64,000 nucleotides of DNA from Myxococcales bacterium (GTDB lineage Bacteria > Myxococcota > Polyangia > Polyangiales > Polyangiaceae): positions 24,233 through 88,232 of the forward strand of contig PLXW01000088.1 of NCBI GenBank assembly GCA_003151595.1. Direction: 5' to 3'. This document shows positions 34,342 through 42,147 of the stretch, piece after piece (the stretch's first letter is position 1; each line of letters starts with the position of its first letter). Made by a program: the position numbers and the translations under genes. The notes below the pieces were generated by a model. The model was not told the DNA's origin. It did no database searches and saw only the letters and a list, made by a program, of their open reading frames with translations.

Positions 34342-35084
34342 ACGCCACGCTCGGAGGCGACGCGACCAGTCCCGGTTTCTTCCTGGATCGACCGCGGCTC
34401 CGCGAGCTCGCCGTCGATCATCGAACGCGCTACCGCGACGCTCGCCCCTACCCGCACGCGGTCTTCGACCAGTTTCTCGGCCGCGCGATCGCCGACGAGC
34501 TGGCCGATCGCTTCCCCGGCCCGCAGCACCCCGGATGGATCCGCCGCGACTACCGCGAGCAATCGGGGCGCCTGGGGCAGCTTCAACGCACCGGTTTTCA
34601 AGGTGTGGACGGCGGGCTTCGGCACCTGCTCGCGGAGCTGTCCGGAATGGCATTCCTCGACTTTCTCGGCGAGCTCACGGGCGTGGACGGGCTCATCTCC
34701 GATCCTCATTTTCGAGGGGCAGGTCCGTCACTCACGCTTCCCGGCGGGCACCTGGCGCTGCACGCCGACTTCAATCGCGATCGCACGCGGCACCTCGCGC
34801 GGAAGGTGACGATCATCTACTACCTCTCCAAAGACTGGTCGGCCGACTGGGGAGGAGCGCTCGAGTTGTGGAACGAGGAAAGGACGCGCTGCGAAGAGAG
34901 TCTTCTCCCCCTCCCCGATCGCCTCGTCGTGATGGGCCACGGGGACACCTGGTGGCATGGCCACCCAACGCCGCTCGCGTGTCCCAAGGGGCGCTTTCGC
35001 GCGTCGGTAGCAGCCTACTACTACGTGGCGACGGCGCCCGCCTCAGGCGAAGACGACGCGCACGGAGCGATCTGGGCGACGTGA
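34338..35084 (+). CDS. 2-oxoglutarate/Fe(II)-dependent oxygenase, prolyl-hydroxylase type
   Basis: 248 residues from an ATG overlapping the previous TGA. The double-stranded beta-helix core has HxD in LALHADFNRD (His142, Asp144), the distal His in DTWWHGHPTPL (His207 or 209) and the 2-oxoglutarate-binding Arg in GRFRASVAAYYY. Spacing and the LELWNEE strand are as in the P4H / OGFOD1 subgroup. Expected reaction: hydroxylation of a protein or small-molecule substrate with decarboxylation of 2-oxoglutarate. Coupling to the basic DUF2293 protein makes that protein, or the ribosome, a candidate substrate; this is inference. Confidence 0.85.
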   Translation: MNATLGGDATSPGFFLDRPRLRELAVDHRTRYRDARPYPHAVFDQFLGRAIADELADRFPGPQHPGWIRRDYREQSGRLGQLQRTGFQGVDGGLRHLLAELSGMAFLDFLGELTGVDGLISDPHFRGAGPSLTLPGGHLALHADFNRDRTRHLARKVTIIYYLSKDWSADWGGALELWNEERTRCEESLLPLPDRLVVMGHGDTWWHGHPTPLACPKGRFRASVAAYYYVATAPASGEDDAHGAIWAT

Positions 35085-35185
35085 CTCCGCCCACGACGCG
35101 CCGGTGAGTGCTCGAGCTGCTCCCGGATGTCCTCGATTGAGTATTCGGGTGAGCTTGCTGGATATCGGATGAGAGAACGACGACG

Positions 35186-35477
35186 TTGAGGCCGCCGACG
35201 AAGCTGCGGGACCTGCCGGAGATCGACGCGCCGATCGTCCAGGCGCCGATGGCTGGCGTGTCTACGCCGGAGATGGCGGCCGCGGTCTCCAACGCGGGGG
35301 CGCTCGGGTCGATCGGCGTGGGCGCGACGGACGCCGCGGGGGCGCGGCGGATGATCGCGACGTTCCGCGAGCGCTCGACCCGATCGATCAACGTGAACGT
35401 GTTTTGCCGCGCCGGCGCACTCCGACGCCGCGGCCGCGGACCTCGTCGCGATCCTGCGGCGTGAAGCGAGCGCCTAG
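35186..35477 (+). pseudogene. Nitronate monooxygenase N-terminal fragment
   Basis: From a TTG at 35186 the frame encodes IDAPIVQAPMAGVSTPEMAAAV, NAGALGSIGVGA and RSINVNVFC, the FMN-binding start of nitronate monooxygenase (2-nitropropane dioxygenase). Near 35408 the homology shifts by one frame (APAHSDAAAADLVAILRREAS) and stops at 35475-35477. The remaining ~250 residues of the ~350-residue family, with the catalytic His and phosphate-binding loop, are absent. The end coincides with a perfect hairpin. It is a decayed gene fragment. Confidence 0.78.
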
Positions 35478-35491
35478 ACGCTCGCTTCACG
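35460..35491. terminator. Perfect 13-bp hairpin
   Basis: CGTGAAGCGAGCG (35460-35472) and its exact complement CGCTCGCTTCACG (35479-35491) flank a six-base loop CCTAGA. There is no T run after the stem on either side, so this may be a factor-assisted or bidirectional terminator, or an operator. It lies at the end of the truncated nitronate monooxygenase fragment and 55 bases before the next gene. Confidence 0.55.
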
Positions 35492-35545
35492 ATGCTGACG
35501 TGCGCTCGCCGTCTCCGCCGGGCCAACTCGTGGCACACTGCGAGG

Positions 35546-35905
35546 ATGAGAAGCAGCGCGTTGGCAGGAGGGGTCGTCGTGCTCGTGGGGTTCGTGGCGG
35601 CGTCGGCGAGCGCGGAGAGGACGAAGCTGGTCTGCGACGCGAAGACCGCTCCGACCTATTTCGAAACGCAGCGACCGAGCATGAAGACGGCCTGCTACGA
35701 CCCGCTCAAAGACGCGCCCAATGTGCCGGCGGACGTGAAGATCACGGCGCACCTCGCCTATGACGCGAAGGGGGCCGTGACGACCGTGGCCGTCGTGCAG
35801 AGCAACGCGCTTCCGGTGTCGGAGTGCATCGCCGGGAAGATGCGCGCGTGGACGCCGCCGTGCGGTCCGGGGTCGTTCGACGTGCCGTTCGAGTTCAAGA
35901 AGTAG
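35546..35905 (+). CDS. Small secreted protein
   Basis: The ATG at 35546, with CGAGG just before it, opens a Sec signal peptide (AGGVVVLVGFVAASASA, cleavage after ASA), giving 119 residues. The mature part has four cysteines (LVCDAK, TACYDP, SECIAG, PPCGPG) and ends in FDVPFEFKK. The VTTVAVVQSNALPVSECIAGKMRAWTPP segment resembles the C-terminal energy-transducer-like domain of myxobacterial AgmX/PglI-type proteins ('v..C....v..w.FP'). Likely periplasmic. Its stop overlaps the convergent DUF2127 gene by 11 bases. Confidence 0.7.
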   Translation: MRSSALAGGVVVLVGFVAASASAERTKLVCDAKTAPTYFETQRPSMKTACYDPLKDAPNVPADVKITAHLAYDAKGAVTTVAVVQSNALPVSECIAGKMRAWTPPCGPGSFDVPFEFKK

Positions 35906-36362
35906 CGGCTCTGCGTCCTCGAACTCTGTGGACCAGGTAGGCCACAGCGGCGACGTTGAGGACGATCGTGATCGCGCGCGGGATGTGAGGGTGGCGGAGC
36001 GTCTCGTAGACCTCGATCGGGATGAACGAGCCCGTGATGACGATGGTCACGTATTCGCCCCACCGTTTGCGAAGCAGGAGGCCCGCGCCTTCGATCGCGA
36101 AGAGCACGGCATAGAGAGCCATCCCCGCGGCGACGAGGCGCAGCTTCGCCGGGCCGAACAGATCGGCGCGCTCGATCGCGATCCGCAGCCAGTGGTTTCC
36201 CGGATCGATCCCGAGAGCGAACGCCCAGTGTTGAAGCACCGTCGCGCGATCGCCGCCGGTGAGCGCGAGCACGAGGGCCGCCAGCAGGAAGAGCGAGGTG
36301 GACTTGATCGCCTTGGCGATGCCGATGAGGAGGATCCAACGGTCGCGAGGCAGGGCGGGCAT
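35895..36362 (-). CDS. DUF2127 membrane protein
   Basis: 155 residues with four hydrophobic helices. The pattern IEGAGLLLRKRWGEYVTIVITGSFIPIEVYE followed by ITIVLNVAAVAYLVHRVR is the DUF2127 signature. These are small inner-membrane proteins of unknown function, widespread in proteobacteria. The ATG at 36362 begins MPALPRDRWILLIGIAKAIK, a typical N-terminus for the family. The 211 bases to the divergent lipoprotein must hold both promoters; nothing else was seen there. Confidence 0.8.
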   Translation of the reverse strand: MPALPRDRWILLIGIAKAIKSTSLFLLAALVLALTGGDRATVLQHWAFALGIDPGNHWLRIAIERADLFGPAKLRLVAAGMALYAVLFAIEGAGLLLRKRWGEYVTIVITGSFIPIEVYETLRHPHIPRAITIVLNVAAVAYLVHRVRGRRAATS

Positions 36363-36573
36363 GGTCAGGCCGGAGGGTTGCCGGACGCGTCTACCCGAAG
36401 AGTCATACGCGCGAAAGAACCCACTCCTTCCCTCGCCCCGTCCACCCCTCGCCTTTGTGCGATCCCGCGTGACAATCGTGCGTCCGCCCGCCGGCTGCCG
36501 TTGACCGAAGCAGAAACGCCGGGTAGGGCAACGGGCTTCTCCCCCTGAGGTAGCTCGCGAAAGGGATTCATCC

Positions 36574-37176
36574 ATGGCGGCGATTGACACGGCGTTCGGG
36601 CGGCGAGTCCTCGCCCTCCTCGGGATCGCGTTCTTCCTCGCGGCGCTCGGCGGGTGCCGGCTGATCACCCCCGCGGAGCTCGAGCAGTTCGGGACGCGCG
36701 AGTACCCGGGGCACTCGAAGGCCCAGGTGATGAAGGCCGTCCTCTCGTCGCTGCGCTCCCAGGGGTACGATATCGCCGCGCAGGACGATGACGCCGGACG
36801 CGTGAAGACCGGCCCCAAGGTCGTCGTCGTCAACGCCGCATCGACGGGGTACGGGACCGCGACCGCGCAAGCGGGCGAGCTGGCGTGGACGATCGACGTG
36901 GAGTCGCAGTCTTCCGGCGCCGTCGTTCACGCGATGCCGCGCGGGTACCAGGGGGGACAGAGCATCGAGGCCACGAAGTTCAACTACGACTTCGCACGGA
37001 AGGCGTTCAAGACGCTCTTCACGGAGATCGACAGCGAGATGCCGCACGCGGGCTCGGCGACGCTCACGAACGCGAAGGTGATCTCGGACGGCAAGACGTT
37101 CACCGAGCCGAAGACCGTTCTGAAGAAGAAGGCCAAGCCGGCCGTCGCGCCCGCAGCGCCGGCGACGAATCCGTAG
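36574..37176 (+). CDS. Lipoprotein of unknown function
   Basis: 200 residues with a signal ending in LAALGGC (Cys28). The mature part has a KAQVMKAVLSSLRSQGYDIAAQDDDAGRVKTGP segment typical of small BamC- or DUF-like lipoprotein folds, in which a helix precedes a strand and a basic turn. The tail is Lys/Ala/Pro-rich. It precedes the membrane cyclase gene on the same strand by 83 bases, but a functional link is not evident. Confidence 0.65.
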   Translation: MAAIDTAFGRRVLALLGIAFFLAALGGCRLITPAELEQFGTREYPGHSKAQVMKAVLSSLRSQGYDIAAQDDDAGRVKTGPKVVVVNAASTGYGTATAQAGELAWTIDVESQSSGAVVHAMPRGYQGGQSIEATKFNYDFARKAFKTLFTEIDSEMPHAGSATLTNAKVISDGKTFTEPKTVLKKKAKPAVAPAAPATNP

Positions 37177-37259
37177 TCTCGGCGTCCGAGCTCGCGTCGC
37201 CCGCGTGCGCGACGCGCGCTGGCTCCGCAACGCGATCGAGGTTATGAGCCAGCCCGCAA

Positions 37260-37886
37260 GTGCTGGTGCTGAAGCTCGCCGCGGGTGTTCTGTGGACGGT
37301 GGCCTACGCGCTCATCATCCGGAGGAGCGCGCGCGACAAGGCGGTGGGGATGCCCATGACCGCGCTCTGCATCAACATCTCGTGGGAGCTCTATTACTCC
37401 GTCGTCTTCCCTCACCCGCCGCCGCAGATCTACGTCAACTGGGCGTGGGTGCTGTTCGACGTCGTGATCTTCGCGCAGTTCGTGAAGTACGGGCGCAAGG
37501 AGCTCGAGCCGGGGTTGCCGCAGTGGATGTTCCTTCCGCTGCTCGGGTTCACGCTGGTCATGGCGTACGCGGGGGTAGTCGCCATGGGGCACGATCTCCA
37601 CGACGCCGACGGCATGTACTCGGCGTTCGGATCGAACGTGCTCATGTCGGCGCTGTTCATCCGGATGCTTCTTCGCCGCGGCGACGTGCAGGGGCAGTCG
37701 CTGTACATCGCGCTCGCCAAGCTGGTGGGCACGTTCTGCGTGTGCATCGTGGCCTACGGTGAGCACCCGGAGCGGTATCTGCTCACGGTCTTCTACGTAT
37801 GCATCGTCGTCCTGGACGTGGCGTACGCGGCACTCCTCGCGCGGCGCTCGCGGGAGCTCGGGATCGATCCCTGGAGGCGGGCCTAG
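37260..37886 (+). CDS. Pyr4/PaxB-like integral membrane terpene cyclase
   Basis: 208 residues from a GTG at 37260 (an in-frame TGA at 37245 bars a longer product). Six to seven hydrophobic helices cover almost the whole protein. It matches the layout of the Pyr4/AndB/PaxB family of membrane terpene cyclases: NISWELYYSVVFP places Glu43 in an early helix and CIVVLDVAYA places Asp186 in the last helix, like the two acids essential in Pyr4 (Glu63, Asp218). WAWVLFDVVIF is also family-like. Such enzymes protonate an epoxide or alkene to start polyene cyclisation of prenylated aromatics. It converges with the tocopherol-cyclase-like gene (4-base stop overlap). Confidence 0.68.
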   Translation: MLVLKLAAGVLWTVAYALIIRRSARDKAVGMPMTALCINISWELYYSVVFPHPPPQIYVNWAWVLFDVVIFAQFVKYGRKELEPGLPQWMFLPLLGFTLVMAYAGVVAMGHDLHDADGMYSAFGSNVLMSALFIRMLLRRGDVQGQSLYIALAKLVGTFCVCIVAYGEHPERYLLTVFYVCIVVLDVAYAALLARRSRELGIDPWRRA

Positions 37887-38935
37887 AGCGAGAGCGACGC
37901 CGCGTCGCGACGCTTTTCGAGCGCGGCGTTCTGATGAACGGCCTGGAGGAACGTGCCTCCAAACTCGAACGCGGTGAGCGGGAAGCTATAGGACTCTTCC
38001 TCGGCTCCTTGCTGATAGGCGACCGTCGCGAGAGCGGTATAGGTCTCCTCGCATCCCGGGGCGCTCGACATTCCAAGCGGAGTGGGTACCCACACTTTGT
38101 GAAACGCCGGCTCGGTGGCCGCGATGTGAAGCACCGCGCGCTTGCGCGTGAAGCGCGAGGTGAACTCGAGGTGCGCGACTTTGCGAACGCCGTCGAGCAC
38201 GTAGCGCACGCGATCGAGATCCGTCGTTCGGAACACCGCGGTCTCACCGTTCCGGCGCCGGAGGTAGAAGGTCGAGATGAAGGGCTCGAGCGGGCCCACG
38301 ACGATCTTCCCGATGACGAGCGAGAACGAGCTCTCGTTGTCCTTCCCGATCGCCTCGGACCACACCCAGCCGCGCGGGAAGAAGTTCCCGTGGTTGCACT
38401 CCATGTGACTGAAGCCGCGCCCCGCGAAGTGGCGCCCGTCCACACGAACGGCGTACTCCGCGTCCGACCCCACGGAGTGGATGAAGTAACGCGATGGGAG
38501 GAGGCTCGTTTGGCCCAGCCACCCTTCGGGGCCGGAGCCGTTCTCGCCCCACGGCTTGCGGTTGCTCACCTTCATCGTGACCGAAAGCGCGTCGCCGAAG
38601 GCGAAGTTCGCCACGCAGAGCGCGTCAGTGAAATGGAACTCGCCGACGCCCTTGGCCGTCCAGCGGACGTCGAGCCCGTTGCGCTCGCTCGGCGAAGACA
38701 CCGTGACTGCGGCGGGCTCGGGGAACGCCGTGAACGTGCGGGTCGTTCCGCGCTCGGTGACCGCGCAGAAGACGTAGTGCTCGGTGTACGCCGCCGCGCC
38801 GTCGGCGGAGAAGCTTGCGACGATCAGGACCACCGAGCGATCTTGGACGTGATCGATCGTGCGAATCAGCCACCCTTGAAAGAAGGGGTCGCGGATCGCG
38901 ATCGGCTGGGCGTTGAGCGGCGAGGCGCCGCTCAT
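37883..38935 (-). CDS. Tocopherol-cyclase-like protein
   Basis: 350 residues; the start overlaps the UbiA stop (ATGA). The central block PEGWLGQTSLLPSRYFIHSV, a DGR turn, then FSHMECNHGNFFPRGWVWSEA follows the tocopherol cyclase family (PF14249: GPxGWL ... CYHxVxS ... YxEKDWGxxFPxxWxW), with the usual EKDWG changed to ECNHG. The family has a lipocalin-like beta-barrel that closes the chromanol ring of prenylated hydroquinones; some relatives act on other isoprenoids. No signal or membrane helix is seen. Its position after the prenyltransferase and prenyl-diphosphate synthase genes supports cyclisation of a prenylated aromatic. Confidence 0.72.
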   Translation of the reverse strand: MSGASPLNAQPIAIRDPFFQGWLIRTIDHVQDRSVVLIVASFSADGAAAYTEHYVFCAVTERGTTRTFTAFPEPAAVTVSSPSERNGLDVRWTAKGVGEFHFTDALCVANFAFGDALSVTMKVSNRKPWGENGSGPEGWLGQTSLLPSRYFIHSVGSDAEYAVRVDGRHFAGRGFSHMECNHGNFFPRGWVWSEAIGKDNESSFSLVIGKIVVGPLEPFISTFYLRRRNGETAVFRTTDLDRVRYVLDGVRKVAHLEFTSRFTRKRAVLHIAATEPAFHKVWVPTPLGMSSAPGCEETYTALATVAYQQGAEEESYSFPLTAFEFGGTFLQAVHQNAALEKRRDAASLSL

Positions 38936-39891
38936 GCCAGCATGCACGCGATCGGGAACGCTGCGAACTCGAGGTAGAACAGCTTCCAGATGAACATGTA
39001 GTGCGCGACCACGGCGTGGTGGTCGTCGGCGTCGAGCCGCGCGGCCCGCACCCACAGGATCGTGAGCGCCAGCGCGTGGACGCCGAGGAGGACGGCCCGG
39101 TTGATGTGGGAGACGCCGGCGAACGCCGCGACGATCGTGGCCACGTAGCAGGTCGTCAGGATCAGGTGGCAGATGAGCAACGTGCGGCGCGCGCCGAGGC
39201 GGCCCACCAGCGTCGCGATCTTGTAGCGACGGTCGCCGTCGATGTCCGGGATGTCCTTCATCACGGCGATGACGATCACGAAGCCGAGCATGAAAGAGAC
39301 GAAGAGCAGGACGTGCGGCGGGAGCGAGGCGGTGCCCGTGAGCTTGGCGGAGTACGTCAGGTAGACGCCCACGTTGCCGACGACCGCGCGCGCGAGGGTG
39401 ATGGCCGCCGCAGCCAGGAGCGGAAAGCGCTTCAGGCGGACGGGCGGGAGCGAGTAGAGGCTCCCGATCACGAAGACGATCGCGATGGTCGCGAAGAGGT
39501 ATTTCCCGCCGGCCGCGCCGAGCACGAGCCCGGTCACGCCCGAACCGATCACGATCGCGGTCGCCGCCGCGCGTGACAGCGTGCCCGCGGCGAGCGGCAA
39601 GTACGGCTTGTTGATGCGATCGATCTCGACGTCGGTCAGCTGGTTGAGGCCGACGATGTAGACGTTGACCGCGAGGCTGGCGACGTACGCGAGGAGCGCC
39701 GTCGGCAAGCTGTGACGGTGCGCGTCGGCCGCAGCCACGACGTAGAGCACCCAGACTGCCAGCGTTGTGCCGATGATCGTGTGTGGTCGCGTGAACTCGA
39801 GGAGCGCGCGAAGGACACCGGTCGATGTCGGCCCGACGCCCGCGCCGGTCGACTGGGGCTGGGATTGAATCTGGGATTGTGAGGGTGTCAT
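38932..39891 (-). CDS. UbiA-family prenyltransferase, homogentisate prenyltransferase-like
   Basis: 319 residues, about eight to nine membrane helices. Both Asp-rich motifs are present: NQLTDVEID at 83-91 and KDIPDIDGD at 212-220, which bind Mg-diphosphate. NVYIVGLNQLTDVEIDRINK followed by PYLPLAAG is nearly the consensus of plant and cyanobacterial homogentisate phytyl/geranylgeranyl/solanesyl transferases rather than UbiA, MenA or ChlG. Expected reaction: decarboxylating or direct C-prenylation of an aromatic acid with a C20 diphosphate. Start overlaps the stop of the synthase upstream (ATGA) and its stop overlaps the cyclase start. Confidence 0.87.
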   Translation of the reverse strand: MTPSQSQIQSQPQSTGAGVGPTSTGVLRALLEFTRPHTIIGTTLAVWVLYVVAAADAHRHSLPTALLAYVASLAVNVYIVGLNQLTDVEIDRINKPYLPLAAGTLSRAAATAIVIGSGVTGLVLGAAGGKYLFATIAIVFVIGSLYSLPPVRLKRFPLLAAAAITLARAVVGNVGVYLTYSAKLTGTASLPPHVLLFVSFMLGFVIVIAVMKDIPDIDGDRRYKIATLVGRLGARRTLLICHLILTTCYVATIVAAFAGVSHINRAVLLGVHALALTILWVRAARLDADDHHAVVAHYMFIWKLFYLEFAAFPIACMLA

Positions 39892-40844
39892 CGCGCCGAC
39901 TCCGCGGGGGCCGCCGCGCGAGCACGACTGCTCGACGACGGGCGGGGTGCGACCTGGCTCAAGACGTACTCCGCGAGCGTGCGGAGCATCGCCGCTTGCG
40001 AGCCCCACGACGCGAGCGCGCTCGTGGCGCGATGGGTCGCCTCTTCGAGGCGGTCGCGGGCGCCGCACAGACCGTAGAGTCGTACGTACGTGGCCTTGCC
40101 GTCGCGCTCGTCCTTGCCCGGCGACTTTCCAAGATCCTGCTGCGAGCGGGTGGCGTCGAGGATGTCGTCGGCGATCTGGAAGGCGAGGCCGAGGTTCGTC
40201 GCGAACGCATCCAGGTCGCGCGCCTCTTGCGGCGAGGCGCGCCCGAGGATGGCGCCCACCTGAACGGCGCAGCGGAAGAGAGAGCCGGTCTTGCGTTCGT
40301 GGATGGAGGCGAGCGATTCGCGCGTCGTCGCGCGCCCGGAGGCCTCGATGTCCGCGACCTGACCGCAGGCGAGCCCTTCGACCGCCGCGTCCGAGACGGA
40401 ATCGACGGCCTGAAGACACAGCTCCGCGGGGTAGGCCGCGAGGAGGTTCCTCGAGAGCACGCGGAAGGCGAGCGCGTGGAGCGCGTCGCCCGCGAGGATC
40501 GCGGTGGCTTCGCCGAACACCACGTGATTGGTCGGACGGCCTCGACGAACGACGTCGTTGTCGAGCGCCGGGAGGTCGTCGTGGATCAGCGAGAACGTGT
40601 GAATCAGCTCGAGCGCGCACGCGGCAGGGAGCGCGCGAACGGGGTCGTGCCCGAGGACCTCGACCGTGGCCAGGACGAGCAACGGGCGAAGGCGCTTACC
40701 GCCCGCCTCGATGCTGTAGCGCATGCTCGAATAGAGCGCCTCGGGCTCACCCGCGCCGATCAGACGGACGAGCTCCTCGTCGACCTGTTTTCGCCAACGA
40801 ACCCAGTAGGATTCGAGCTCGCGCATCGTGAAAGAGGCCGTCAC
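39888..40844 (-). CDS. crtE: Geranylgeranyl diphosphate synthase-type polyprenyl synthetase
   Basis: A GTG at 40844 with AGAGGG upstream gives 318 residues (an ATG at 40826 is the alternative). The first Asp-rich motif is HDDLPALDND (Asp89, Asp90, Asp95) followed by VVRRGRPTNHVVFGEATAILAGDAL, and the second is DDILD at 226-230. The MDND..RRGxPTNH block is the CrtE/plant GGPP synthase form. Expected product: C20 GGPP (C15 FPP is possible) from IPP and DMAPP. It directly precedes the prenyltransferase with a 4-base overlap, so it should supply the prenyl donor. The gene symbol marks the type, not proven carotenoid function. Confidence 0.85.
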   Translation of the reverse strand: MTASFTMRELESYWVRWRKQVDEELVRLIGAGEPEALYSSMRYSIEAGGKRLRPLLVLATVEVLGHDPVRALPAACALELIHTFSLIHDDLPALDNDVVRRGRPTNHVVFGEATAILAGDALHALAFRVLSRNLLAAYPAELCLQAVDSVSDAAVEGLACGQVADIEASGRATTRESLASIHERKTGSLFRCAVQVGAILGRASPQEARDLDAFATNLGLAFQIADDILDATRSQQDLGKSPGKDERDGKATYVRLYGLCGARDRLEEATHRATSALASWGSQAAMLRTLAEYVLSQVAPRPSSSSRARAAAPAESAR

Positions 40845-40945
40845 GTAGCCCTCTCGTGAACCGTTTGCTGCGTCGCGCGTTGCGTCATGGGCGGCCTTTC
40901 TTAGGACCCGTTCCGCGCTCGCGCAAGGTTCGGTGGGCGAAAAAG

Positions 40946-40958
40946 TGACCACCGGTCA
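40946..40958. promoter_or_regulatory. Inverted repeat before the prenyl-synthase gene
   Basis: TGACC-ACC-GGTCA lies about 100 bases upstream of the GGPP synthase start, inside the only real gap (175 bases) of the seven-gene minus-strand cluster. It could be an operator at an internal promoter splitting the cluster into a four-gene and a three-gene transcript. Only the symmetry is seen. Confidence 0.3.
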
Positions 40959-41019
40959 TGATTATCGACGGAGCGGGGGCCACGGTCGCGATGCCCGGTC
41001 CCCGAGGGGCATCCGGCGG

Positions 41020-42147
41020 TCAGCGAAGCGTGTCGCGGATCTGCGCGAGCGCCGCTTCGATGCGCGCTTCTGTCTCCGTGCCGACGCCGATCCGGACGAA
41101 GCGGTCCGTGCTCGCGCCGTAGTAACGTCCGGGGACGACGGCGATCGAGCGCTCGCGCATGAGGCGCTCGGCGTACGCCTCGGAGTCGAGCCCCGACGCC
41201 GCCACGTCGAGGAAGAAGTAGAACGTCGAGGCGCCGCTCATCGCCTGCAGCCCGAGGTCCTTGATGACGACGCGCAGGCGTTCGCGCTTCTCCACGACGG
41301 CGCGGATCTGCGGGGCGACGCAGCGCCGGATGTCCTCGAAGTACGCGTCGCAATAGAGCTGCAGGATCGTCGGAGCGCACGTGACGAGGTGCTGATTCAC
41401 TTTCAACACGTCGGCGAGGAGCCCTTGCGACGCGAGCATGTATCCGAGCCGCCAGCCCGACATGCCCATGTTCTTCGACAGCGAGTTCACGACCACGAGG
41501 TTGCGGAACGCTGGATCGAGTCGACCGCTCGACACGAACGAGCCGTCCAGGCAGAACTCGCTGTACGCCTCGTCGACGAGCAGCGTCACGCCGTGCTCGC
41601 GACACATCTCGTAGAGGTGACGCAGCGACTCTGCGCTGCAGACGCTCCCCGATGGGTTGTTCGGGTTGTTGAGGATGAGCACCTTGGTGCGCGGTGTGAA
41701 ATACTCTTTGAAGGAGGCGGGGCGCGTCCAGTGCGGGATGGCGACGGGGACGCCCCCCGCGAGACGGATCTGCGCCGGGTAACTGAGCCAGTACGGCTCT
41801 TGAACGATGACCTCGTCGCCCGGCTCGAGCAGCGCCATGAGCGCCAGGTAGATGCACATCTTCGAGCCGGTCGACACGAGCACGTTCGTGTCCGGGTTCG
41901 CGCGGACTCCATACTCCTCGCGGTAGTAGCTCGCGATGCGACCGCGCAGAGACGCCACTCCGCGGCTGTCGGAGTAGTGATAGCCGCGGGTGAAATCGAG
42001 CTTGGCGAAGTCGTAGGTGGGAATTTCGAAGAACGCTTCGCCGAGCGACATCACGGTGATGTCTCTCCCGGCGCGCTGCGCTGCGGCGACCTGCTCGTTG
42101 ATGCGGATCGACCCGGCCTGGGGAATGCTGTCGAGGATGCGCGTCAT
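41020..42147 (-). CDS. Class I/II PLP-dependent aminotransferase
   Basis: 375 residues; the ATG overlaps the MFS stop by four bases. Fold type I signature residues are clear: NPNNPSG at 161-167, Asp192 in VDEAYSEF, the PLP lysine Lys225 in SLSKNMGMSGWRLGY, and a C-terminal FVRIGVG with the carboxylate-binding Arg. It groups with aspartate/tyrosine/alanine-type aminotransferases. In this cluster it could make or use an aromatic 2-oxo acid (for example tyrosine to 4-hydroxyphenylpyruvate on the way to homogentisate) or add an amine to the product. Sequence alone does not decide. Confidence 0.88.
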   Translation of the reverse strand: MTRILDSIPQAGSIRINEQVAAAQRAGRDITVMSLGEAFFEIPTYDFAKLDFTRGYHYSDSRGVASLRGRIASYYREEYGVRANPDTNVLVSTGSKMCIYLALMALLEPGDEVIVQEPYWLSYPAQIRLAGGVPVAIPHWTRPASFKEYFTPRTKVLILNNPNNPSGSVCSAESLRHLYEMCREHGVTLLVDEAYSEFCLDGSFVSSGRLDPAFRNLVVVNSLSKNMGMSGWRLGYMLASQGLLADVLKVNQHLVTCAPTILQLYCDAYFEDIRRCVAPQIRAVVEKRERLRVVIKDLGLQAMSGASTFYFFLDVAASGLDSEAYAERLMRERSIAVVPGRYYGASTDRFVRIGVGTETEARIEAALAQIRDTLR

